Shown: one piece after another, positions 1-5,560 of the stretch
Position numbering within the stretch: position 1 is the stretch's first letter
How the letters are laid out: the number at the start of each line of letters is the position of its first letter
Assembly (NCBI GenBank): GCA_964576535.1
Contig: CAZNWB010000154.1
Coordinates: 1-6,470 of the forward strand
Length of the DNA stretch: 6,470 bases
Reading direction: 5' to 3'
Origin: 2-02-FULL-66-22 sp964576535
GTDB taxonomy: Bacteria; Methylomirabilota; Methylomirabilia; Methylomirabilales; 2-02-FULL-66-22
The notes under the pieces: generated by a model
What the model was told of the DNA's origin: nothing
Seen by the model: the letters and a program-made list of their open reading frames with translations, nothing else
The model's database searches: none
Position numbers and translations under genes: made by a program

Positions 1-27
1 AATGCGGATTGCGGAATGATTCGGAAG

Positions 28-100
28 GCGTTCGGTAGTTCGGTCGTTCGGTTGGACTCCGTGAACTATCGAACCACCGAACTCTCGAACGACCGAACGC
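28..100. repeat. Imperfect inverted repeat made of tandem GTTCGGT octamers
   Basis: Arms 28-54 and 74-100 pair without gaps around a 19-base loop. Of 27 positions 22 are Watson-Crick pairs and one is G-T. The outermost 9 bases (GCGTTCGGT against ACCGAACGC) match perfectly. The left arm is three tandem octamers of the form NGTTCGGT at 29-36, 37-44 and 45-52. The right side carries their reverse complements with more divergence at 68-75, 76-83, 84-91 and 92-99. No T-run follows, so it does not look like a simple Rho-independent terminator. It is better described as a degenerate palindromic intergenic repeat lying just upstream of the dehydrogenase gene. Positions 1-27 (AATGCGGATTGCGGAATG and following) look like another short degenerate repeat. 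Nothing else was recognised in 1-122. Confidence 0.8.
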
Positions 101-122
101 TCTTGGGTTGACTGACCAGACC

Positions 123-130
123 GGGAGGAG
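123..130 (+). promoter_or_regulatory. Ribosome binding site of the SDR gene
   Basis: GGGAGGAG lies immediately upstream, its GGAGG core four bases from the ATG at 133. It is a strong Shine-Dalgarno match and fixes the start of the dehydrogenase. Confidence 0.8.
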
Positions 131-132
131 TT

Positions 133-894
133 ATGCGATTGCGTGGGAAGGTTGCGTTCATCACCGGGGCCGGCATGGGGCAGGGCCGGGAGGCATCGCT
201 GCTATTCGCCAGGGAGGGCGCGCGAGTCATCGTGGCCGACATCAGCGCCAAGGCGGGGGAGGAAACGGTCCGGCGGATCCGGCAGCGGGGGGGCAAGGCC
301 CTCTTCGTCGAGGGAGACGTCGGCGTGGAGCGTGACGTCAAGCGGATGATCGAGACCGGGGTGAAGAAATTCGGCACCCTCCACATCCTCTACAACAACG
401 CCGGCGTCCTCTGGAAGGATCGTGACCGGTCCGTGACCGAGACAGCCGAGCCCAACTGGGACCGCGTTATGGCGATCAATCTCAAGGGGCCATTCTTCGT
501 CACCAAGTACGGCATCCCCTACCTGGTCAAGTCCGGGGGCGGCTCCATCATCAACGTGGGCTCCGTCTCGGCCCTTTGCGGCTTCACGGTGGCCCAGGAC
601 GCCTACACCTCGGCCAAGGGCGCCCTGATCTCTCTGACCAAGTCTCTGGCGGTCCAATTTGCTCGGAACAACATCCGGTGCAACATCATCCACCCCGGAA
701 TCATCGAGACCCCCATGCAGGCTCCTTACCTGAAGGACCCGAAGAAGCGCAAGTCCTTCGAGGACTCCATCCCCCTGGGACGGGTCGCCCACCCACGCGA
801 GATCGCGAATGTGGCGCTCTTTCTGGCCTCGGACGAATCCTCCTACGTCACGGGCGCCGAGATCGTGGCCGACGGCGGCTTCTCCGCCCAGTGA
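133..894 (+). CDS. SDR family NAD(P)-dependent oxidoreductase (classical type)
   Basis: A 253-residue classical short-chain dehydrogenase/reductase, the normal length for a FabG-like single-domain Rossmann enzyme, expected to be cytosolic. Visible motifs: TGAGMGQG at 11-18 (dinucleotide-binding TGxxxGxG); Asp36 at the end of the second strand, which in this family usually favours NAD(H) over NADP(H); NNAG at 88-91; Asn116, Ser144, Tyr158 and Lys162 (YTSAK) as the catalytic tetrad; and HPGIIETP at 187-194. The C-terminus VTGAEIVADGGFSAQ is typical of classical SDRs. The ATG at 133 is chosen because of the strong ribosome binding site and because the Rossmann fold begins at once. The gene stands alone, with repeats on both sides and a convergent operon beyond, so context gives no substrate. 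It may reduce or oxidise a secondary alcohol/ketone; 3-oxoacyl-ACP reductase or a sugar or cyclic-alcohol dehydrogenase are all possible. The family is certain, the substrate unknown. Confidence 0.93.
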   Translation: MRLRGKVAFITGAGMGQGREASLLFAREGARVIVADISAKAGEETVRRIRQRGGKALFVEGDVGVERDVKRMIETGVKKFGTLHILYNNAGVLWKDRDRSVTETAEPNWDRVMAINLKGPFFVTKYGIPYLVKSGGGSIINVGSVSALCGFTVAQDAYTSAKGALISLTKSLAVQFARNNIRCNIIHPGIIETPMQAPYLKDPKKRKSFEDSIPLGRVAHPREIANVALFLASDESSYVTGAEIVADGGFSAQ

Positions 895-920
895 CCCGAC
901 CACCGAAGGACAACATTAAC

Positions 921-943
921 CGCCAAGGCGCCAAGACCGCCAG
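921..943. repeat. CGCCAAG-type short tandem repeat
   Basis: Three imperfect copies of a CGCCAAG-like unit in a row: cgccaag, gcgccaag, accgccag. It sits just downstream of the dehydrogenase stop codon, before the TTCGA-type inverted repeat. Its composition differs from the neighbouring coding DNA. I interpret it as a remnant of a dispersed intergenic repeat family; whether it recurs in the genome cannot be seen from one window. Confidence 0.5.
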
Positions 944-960
944 GAACCCCCTATTCCAAT

Positions 961-1068
961 GTCGAATATCGAACGATGAAATTCGAATGCCGAAGGAGCG
1001 CAGCGGCTCCAGGTGCATCTTTCCGCCGTTCATCATTCGACATTCAGGATTCGACATTCGATATTCGT
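961..1068. repeat. Nested inverted repeat of TTCGA/CGAAT words
   Basis: The convergent gap 895-1096 is mostly filled by this element. Three nested stems are visible: an 11-base pair match 963-973 with 1057-1067; a 7-base match TCGAATG 983-989 with CATTCGA 1034-1040; and a central GGAGC 995-999 with GCTCC 1006-1010. The words TCGAATATCGA, ATTCGAATG and ATTCGACATTC recur with small changes, and the stretch is AT-richer than the genes on either side. It could act as a bidirectional transcription barrier between the convergent dehydrogenase gene and aldolase operon, but no clear T-run supports a standard terminator. I read it as a degenerate palindromic repeat element. Confidence 0.7.
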
Positions 1069-1096
1069 TGGATTTTCGTATCCTCTCGAATCGGGG

Positions 1097-1933
1097 CTAG
1101 GAGTCTCGCCGGCGGGCGGCCATCGCCTCGTCCAGTTCCTCCAGGGCTTGCTTGGCCGGCCAGCGCTCGCGGATGACCCGCGAGAGCGCCCGGGCCATCG
1201 CCTCGGGATGCTGGTGGGCGAAGATATTGCGCCCCACGGAACACCCGACCGCCCCGGCCTTCATCGCCGCCTCCATCCGCCCGAGGAGTTCCGCGTCGGT
1301 GATGCGGGGGCCTCCGGCCAGCACGGTGGGCAGTCGCGTGGCCTGGACGATCTTCTCGAAACCTCGGGCGTCCCCGGGCCAGTTACTCTTGATGATGTCC
1401 GCCCCCAGCTCGGCGCAGAGCCGCGCGTTCCGGATCAGGTAGTCGAAACCGTACTCCCCCTGCAGCTCCTCCACCGCCTTGTAGGTCGTCGGGTATTCCG
1501 CCTCGGCGATGAAGGGGATGCCCCACCGCCGACAGGCCTCGCCCACCTGGGCGACATACTCCAGCATCCGGGCTTCCTCGGGTCCCGTCAGGGCCACGAA
1601 GACCACCACCGCATCCGCCCCCAAGGCAGCCGCCTCCTCCACCGAGCCGATGTGGACGATCTGGTTGGGGACCGTGCTGCCCGTCGCCGATGCCGTGAGC
1701 ATCATCGCCCACGCCACATCTTTTTGGTACTCCGCCACGGTCTGGCGGGCGAATCCTTGGCTCATCATGACGACGTTGGCGCCGCCGCGGATCGCCTCCC
1801 GCAATCGCGCCGCGGTGTCGGCCAGAGGGGAAAGGAACGTGGGCGAGGTCATGCCGTGATCCAGGGCGCAGATCAGGCACGTCCCGTCCTCGTTCACGAC
1901 CCGCTTCATCCGGAACTGTTTGCCGAGACTCAT
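1097..1933 (-). CDS. Class I aldolase, DhnA/FbaB (DeoC/LacD-like) family
   Basis: A 278-residue TIM-barrel Schiff-base aldolase, probably cytosolic. Members include archaeal-type class I fructose-bisphosphate aldolase, 2-amino-3,7-dideoxy-D-threo-hept-6-ulosonate synthase (AroA') and LsrF. Visible: ALDHG at 23-27 with the conserved Asp25; an EYP segment at 146-148 near the position of the family's catalytic Tyr; Lys182 in GADIIKSNWPGD, the predicted Schiff-base lysine; and two phosphate-binding stretches, AGGPR at 206-210 and GCSVGRNIF at 230-238, followed by HPEAM. The start at 1933 is secure: AAGGAGGG lies just upstream, and the ATG overlaps the TGA of the preceding dehydrogenase as ATGA. 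The same frame stays open upstream to 2170, but that part overlaps the dehydrogenase and is Pro/Gly/Arg-rich. Fructose-bisphosphate cleavage to dihydroxyacetone phosphate is the default reading; the exact substrate is unproven, and the coupling to an AraM-type dehydrogenase suggests another phosphosugar aldol reaction is possible. Confidence 0.88.
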   Translation of the reverse strand: MSLGKQFRMKRVVNEDGTCLICALDHGMTSPTFLSPLADTAARLREAIRGGANVVMMSQGFARQTVAEYQKDVAWAMMLTASATGSTVPNQIVHIGSVEEAAALGADAVVVFVALTGPEEARMLEYVAQVGEACRRWGIPFIAEAEYPTTYKAVEELQGEYGFDYLIRNARLCAELGADIIKSNWPGDARGFEKIVQATRLPTVLAGGPRITDAELLGRMEAAMKAGAVGCSVGRNIFAHQHPEAMARALSRVIRERWPAKQALEELDEAMAARRRDS

Positions 1934-3306
1934 CCGACCCTCCTTACAATTTCTTTCGCCCACCCATCCAGTAGGCCGACCTCTGCCGCCAGGTCCAGAA
2001 CCGTGTAGCGGTTCCGGATCTCCCGGGCCAGGAGCAGTGAGCGGCGGACTTCTTCCACTGACAGCCCAAGTTCGGTTGCCGTCGTCGGCGCGCCGGTCCG
2101 GCGCAAGGCCTGGCGCAGGGACGCCGGGTCCGGGCACAAGGGGCGGAGAACCTCCCAGATCTCCCCCCATCGCTCCTGAAGGCTGGCGAACCGTTTGGCC
2201 CGATCGGCGGTCCCCCGGTGCTTCGCCCGCGCCTCCTCACGGACTACCTTCCAGAGCGTGCCATGGAGGGCCGCCAGACTCGGCTCTGCCTCCTGCCAGG
2301 AGTCGGGAAGAGTCGCGGACGGTCCCGGCTGATCGCGGACCGTCGTTCCCGCCAGCCGATCCATGAGTTCTGCCGTCAGGATGCACGTCACGCCCACTTG
2401 GGCGCCATGCAGGGACTCTCCCCGTCCTCGAGTCGCCGCGTCCATCTCCCAGTAATGCGAGATCAGATGCTCGGCGCCGGATGCCGGCGAGGACTGCCCG
2501 GCCATCACCATGGTAAACCCGGAGAGGATCAGCGCCTCCGTAAGCTGGGCGACGGCAGCGTCCTCCCGGCGATTCAGGGCGTCCGCGGCCTGGCTCGCCC
2601 GATGGATCGGCCCGGCAACGAGACCCGCAACCGCGGGGCAGTAATAGGTCCCCTCAACGAGGTTGGAGAGGCGCCAATCCACCAGAGCCGTTTGCTGCGA
2701 CAAGAGATCCCCCAGGCCGGCGTGGATCATCGCCGGGGGGGCCGCACCCAGGATCGCAAGGTCGGCGAGGATGGCGGCGGGGGCCTGGGCGGGCCGGGTC
2801 ACCTTCAGGCCCGCCTCCAGCAGAGAGGCGTTCGTCGAGGGATACCCGTTCATGGACGGGGCCGTGGCGCAGACGAGATACGGCTTGCCGAACGTTCGGC
2901 TACTCATCTTGGCCAGATCATTGATGGTGCCGGAGCCGACGGCCAAGATCGCATCGGTGTCGGCCCGGATGGCTTCCTGAATTCGCTGGCAGTTGGCTTC
3001 GTCCGCCAGGGGCGGCCCGTGGGGACCGGGCGGAAGGACGACTTCGATGACCGTGAGCCCGAGGGAGCGGAGCCGTGGCCCGATCGCGTCCCAGGCGGCC
3101 TTGCGGGTCGCCGCGTCGGAGACCGCCAGCAGACGTGCCGGTCTGCCCGTTGCCGCCAGGGCTTCGGGCAGGGCATTCAGGGCCCCGCGTCCCACCGTGA
3201 TATGGCGTGTAGGGATGTGATGGGTCCGCCCGCAGGCGCAGGCGAAGGGTCGATCTAATAGCTCTGTCAATATCCCCACGGTTGCCCCGTGCTCACCCCA
3301 GCCCAC
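1930..3306 (-). CDS. sn-glycerol-1-phosphate dehydrogenase, AraM/EgsA family
   Basis: A 458-residue member of the iron/zinc alcohol dehydrogenase-dehydroquinate synthase superfamily, closest in motifs to AraM/EgsA, which reduce dihydroxyacetone phosphate to sn-glycerol 1-phosphate. From the GTG start: CACGRTHHIPT at 23-33; GSGTINDLAK at 124-133 (nucleotide binding); APSMNGYPS at 149-157; and predicted metal ligands Asp200 (GLGDLLSQ), His280 (AEHLISHYWEM) and His300 (HGAQVGV). The remainder is the helical C-terminal domain. The common family motif is SMDGY; here it is SMNGY. The start is uncertain: GTG 3306 directly follows the PBP stop codon (TGAGTG) but has no obvious ribosome binding site. 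GTG 3279 and TTG 3270 (446 residues, GGGG three bases upstream) are alternatives, and the homologous region seems to begin near TELLDRPF, which favours the shorter forms. The gene ends in an ATGA overlap with the aldolase. No glyceryl-phosphate prenyl transferase is nearby, so a role in ether lipids is not supported here. The family is well supported, the substrate less so. Confidence 0.85.
   Translation of the reverse strand: MGWGEHGATVGILTELLDRPFACACGRTHHIPTRHITVGRGALNALPEALAATGRPARLLAVSDAATRKAAWDAIGPRLRSLGLTVIEVVLPPGPHGPPLADEANCQRIQEAIRADTDAILAVGSGTINDLAKMSSRTFGKPYLVCATAPSMNGYPSTNASLLEAGLKVTRPAQAPAAILADLAILGAAPPAMIHAGLGDLLSQQTALVDWRLSNLVEGTYYCPAVAGLVAGPIHRASQAADALNRREDAAVAQLTEALILSGFTMVMAGQSSPASGAEHLISHYWEMDAATRGRGESLHGAQVGVTCILTAELMDRLAGTTVRDQPGPSATLPDSWQEAEPSLAALHGTLWKVVREEARAKHRGTADRAKRFASLQERWGEIWEVLRPLCPDPASLRQALRRTGAPTTATELGLSVEEVRRSLLLAREIRNRYTVLDLAAEVGLLDGWAKEIVRRVG
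1938..1945 (-). promoter_or_regulatory. Ribosome binding site of the aldolase gene
   Basis: On the minus strand AAGGAGGG lies inside the last codons of the dehydrogenase gene, with its AGGAGG core five bases from the ATG at 1933. This near-perfect Shine-Dalgarno sequence decides the aldolase start and shows that it can recruit ribosomes itself besides being coupled by the ATGA overlap. Confidence 0.85.
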
Positions 3307-5409
3307 TCACCGCTGCGCCGCGCCCTCGGGCAACGGCGCTGGCGCGATGGGTGCCGGGGTCGAAGGCTCAGTCGTATTCAGGGGGGACAAGGGCTCGGTC
3401 ACGTCCGGCTCCGCCTCGGGTGTGGCGACCTCCCCCCGGATGAAGAACTCGGTAATCACCTCGGGATCCTCCGGGCCGGTCGGAAGCCCCGTGCGCAAGT
3501 TCACGTGCGCTGCGAGCACCCCTTCGGGGATCGGGACGGTCTCGGCCGGGACCTCGGGCAGGACCCGCCGCATGAAGTCTGCCCAGACAGGCGCCCCAAG
3601 TCGTCCCGCGCTTTCGTGGGAGCCCAGGGAACGCGGCTGATCAAACCCGATCCACAACCCCGCCGCCAGGCGGGGCACGTACCCCACAAGCCACATGTCG
3701 GCGGCGTCCTGGCTGGTCCCCGTCTTGGCCGCCAGGTCCTGGCCGGGGATCTTCGCCCGCTTGGCGGTCCCGCGCTCCACCGCCCCCTGGAGGATCCTGG
3801 TGATGAGGAAGGCCACCTCCTCGCGAAGGACGCGCTCTCCCGGTTCCTCGGTGAGCTCCAGGAGATCCCCGTTGGGTGAGACGACCTTCCGGACACCTCG
3901 CGGGGGGACCCGGATTCCCCGGTTGGCAAACACCCCATAGGCGGAGACAAGCTCCAACAGGTTGATCTCGGACACGCCCAGGGCAAGGGCGAACTCCCGC
4001 CGCAAGTCGGACGTGATCCCCATCCGATGGGCCAGGGAGATCACCGGATCCACGCCCACCGCTTCCAGAAGGCGGACGGTCGGCACGTTGATGGATTCCT
4101 CCAGGGCGTGCCGCAAAGTCACCTCGCCTCGGAACTGCCGGTCGAAGTTTTCCGGGCTCCACTCCACCATCCGGCCATTCTGGGGAATCGAATAGCTGAC
4201 GGGATAATCCTCGAGAAGGCTCGCGGGCGTGAACCCTCGATCCAAGGCAGCGGCATACACAAAGGGCTTGAAGGCCGAACCGGGCTGCCGATGGGCCTGG
4301 ACCGCCCGATTCCACTGGCTTCGCCCGTAATCGCGCCCCCCCACCATGGCCCGGATCTCGCCCGTGGTCGGATCGATGGCCACCAGGGCACCCTCCAGCA
4401 TCGGCGCATCGGGCGCGGCCGCGTTCCGCCGGGCCACGTGGGTCTTCTCGATCTCGCCAATACCCCGTCGCAGGACCTCCGTCGCCGTCTGCTGCATCTG
4501 CAGGTTAAGCGTCGTGTAAATTCGCAGGCCTCCCTTGGCCAGCAGCACCTGTCCGTACCTGGGTTCTAGCTCTCTCCGCACGAAGTCCACGAATGCGGGC
4601 GCAATCCCACGTCCCTGGAAGTACGGATTCAGGACGATCGGCTGGCCAACGCCCGCTCTGGCTTGCGCGGCACTGATGTGCCCTTCCTTTTCCATCCGGC
4701 CGAGGACGTAGTCGCGCCGCTGCTTCGCCCGCTTCAGGTCGTTGAAGGGTGAGTACGCGCTGGGCGCCTTGGGAAGTCCCGCCAGGAGTCCTGCCTCCGC
4801 CAGGGTAAGCTGTCCCACCGACTTCCCGAAGTAGGTGCGCGCCGCGGCCTCGATGCCGTAGGCGCCACCCCCGAAGTAGATGGCATTCAAGTACATCTCC
4901 AGGATCTTGTCCTTGCTGTAACGCCCCTCGATCTCCTGGGCGAGTTGCAGCTCCTTGAGCTTCCGGCTCAGCGTGCGCTCCGGGCTCAGGAACAGGCTCT
5001 TGGCCAGCTGCTGGGTGATGGTGCTCCCCCCCTCCTTGAGCTTTGCCGACCTGAGGTTGCGCAGGGCCGCGCGCGCCATCCCTTTCAGGCTGATGGCCCC
5101 ATGCTGGTAGAAGTTGGCGTCCTCGACATCCAGGATGGCCTGCTGGACCTGCCTGGGAATCCGGGTGAGTGGCACGAAGACGCGATATTCCGGAGCCAGG
5201 GATGCAAAGGCTTCGCCCTGGTCGGAGTACAGGATACTGGGCTCACCGGGCTGGAACATCTCCAGCTTGTCGAGGGAGGGGAGGTCCTTCTCGGGATCGG
5301 CCACGGCCCCGGAGGCCGGGGAGAGTTGGGGGCCGACCACAAAGACCAGGACGAGGGCGACGGCAAGGATCCGAGGGATCTGTCTCCTCAAGGTTCGAAC
5401 GAATTCCAT
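3307..5409 (-). CDS. Class A penicillin-binding protein (PBP1A type), bifunctional transglycosylase/transpeptidase
   Basis: A 700-residue peptidoglycan synthase that polymerises lipid II and cross-links the stem peptides. It has a short basic N-terminus, one membrane anchor at about 12-33, then a periplasmic GT51 transglycosylase domain (about 55-230). This contains EDANFYQHG with catalytic Glu96, GGSTITQQLAKSLF at 127-140, a RKLKELQLAQEIE helix at 149-161 and KILEMYLNAIYFGGGAYGIEAAA at 168-190. The transpeptidase domain (about 335-615) has all three active-site motifs: SAFK 378-381 with nucleophile Ser378, SIN 439-441 and KTG 562-564. A Pro/Thr/Glu-rich tail follows (about 660-700). It is shorter than E. 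coli PBP1a (850), apparently lacking a large inserted OB-like domain. I chose ATG 5409, with GAGG two bases upstream. An in-frame GTG at 5430 would add seven residues but has no ribosome binding site. First gene of the apparent three-gene operon; its TGA abuts a possible GTG start of the next gene. Gene names mrcA or ponA are used for relatives. Confidence 0.96.
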   Translation of the reverse strand: MEFVRTLRRQIPRILAVALVLVFVVGPQLSPASGAVADPEKDLPSLDKLEMFQPGEPSILYSDQGEAFASLAPEYRVFVPLTRIPRQVQQAILDVEDANFYQHGAISLKGMARAALRNLRSAKLKEGGSTITQQLAKSLFLSPERTLSRKLKELQLAQEIEGRYSKDKILEMYLNAIYFGGGAYGIEAAARTYFGKSVGQLTLAEAGLLAGLPKAPSAYSPFNDLKRAKQRRDYVLGRMEKEGHISAAQARAGVGQPIVLNPYFQGRGIAPAFVDFVRRELEPRYGQVLLAKGGLRIYTTLNLQMQQTATEVLRRGIGEIEKTHVARRNAAAPDAPMLEGALVAIDPTTGEIRAMVGGRDYGRSQWNRAVQAHRQPGSAFKPFVYAAALDRGFTPASLLEDYPVSYSIPQNGRMVEWSPENFDRQFRGEVTLRHALEESINVPTVRLLEAVGVDPVISLAHRMGITSDLRREFALALGVSEINLLELVSAYGVFANRGIRVPPRGVRKVVSPNGDLLELTEEPGERVLREEVAFLITRILQGAVERGTAKRAKIPGQDLAAKTGTSQDAADMWLVGYVPRLAAGLWIGFDQPRSLGSHESAGRLGAPVWADFMRRVLPEVPAETVPIPEGVLAAHVNLRTGLPTGPEDPEVITEFFIRGEVATPEAEPDVTEPLSPLNTTEPSTPAPIAPAPLPEGAAQR

Positions 5410-5560
5410 GGCCTCAGAATGGTAGCACACGGAGTGCGGATTGGAAACGCAGCACTCCCACGGCTCAAGCCTTTCTCGGATCGGAGTCAGATTTCGCTCC
5501 GTCCAACCCGACCCGTGTGATAGGATGCCGGTGTCATCGTTCTTTCTTCCGCCTCTTCAC
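5410..5560. other. Divergent intergenic region between the PBP operon and purC
   Basis: About 150 bases that must hold promoters for both directions. On the plus strand an extended -10-like box lies at 5518-5526. On the minus strand TGC-TACCAT (5427-5419) is preceded by TTTCCA with 17 bases between, each hexamer four of six matches to consensus, but it ends only nine bases before the ATG at 5409, so it would give an almost leaderless message. No riboswitch or purine-repressor operator was recognised. Confidence 0.5.
5518..5526 (+). promoter_or_regulatory. Possible extended -10 promoter of purC
   Basis: TGATAGGAT fits the extended -10 pattern TGnTAnnAT, with no convincing -35 box at the usual distance. 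Transcription from it would start near 5532 and give a leader of about 28 bases before the ATG at 5561. Evidence is sequence resemblance only. Confidence 0.3.

Noticed and set aside
108..113. TTGACT as a -35 box of the SDR gene
   Set aside because: A -10 at normal spacing would fall on or after the start codon at 133.
995..1010. GGAGC-GCAGCG-GCTCC hairpin as a Rho-independent terminator
   Set aside because: Only a five-base-pair stem and no T-run on either strand; more likely the core of the nested repeat.
848..1057. Minus-strand 69-codon reading frame rich in SFGIRISSFDIR-type residues
   Set aside because: It is only the translation of the TTCGA-type and CGCCAAG-type repeats and the SDR 3' end; no conserved domain or ribosome binding site. 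A spurious repeat-derived protein.
1013..2008. 331-codon plus-strand frame antisense to the aldolase
   Set aside because: Shadow of a high-GC gene: composition of Arg, His, Pro and Gly without recognisable domains, whereas the opposite strand encodes a complete aldolase with active-site motifs.
1934..2170. 79-residue N-terminal extension of the aldolase
   Set aside because: It overlaps the dehydrogenase coding region, is Pro/Gly/Arg-rich, and a strong ribosome binding site with ATGA overlap marks the start at 1933.
2218..3258. 346-codon plus-strand frame antisense to the dehydrogenase
   Set aside because: Low-complexity Arg/Gly-rich translation opposite a clear AraM-family protein; a GC-bias artefact.
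5410..5430. GTG start seven codons upstream for the PBP gene
   Set aside because: No ribosome binding site, and the added residues (VCYHSEA) do not resemble a cytoplasmic tail; ATG 5409 has GAGG close by.
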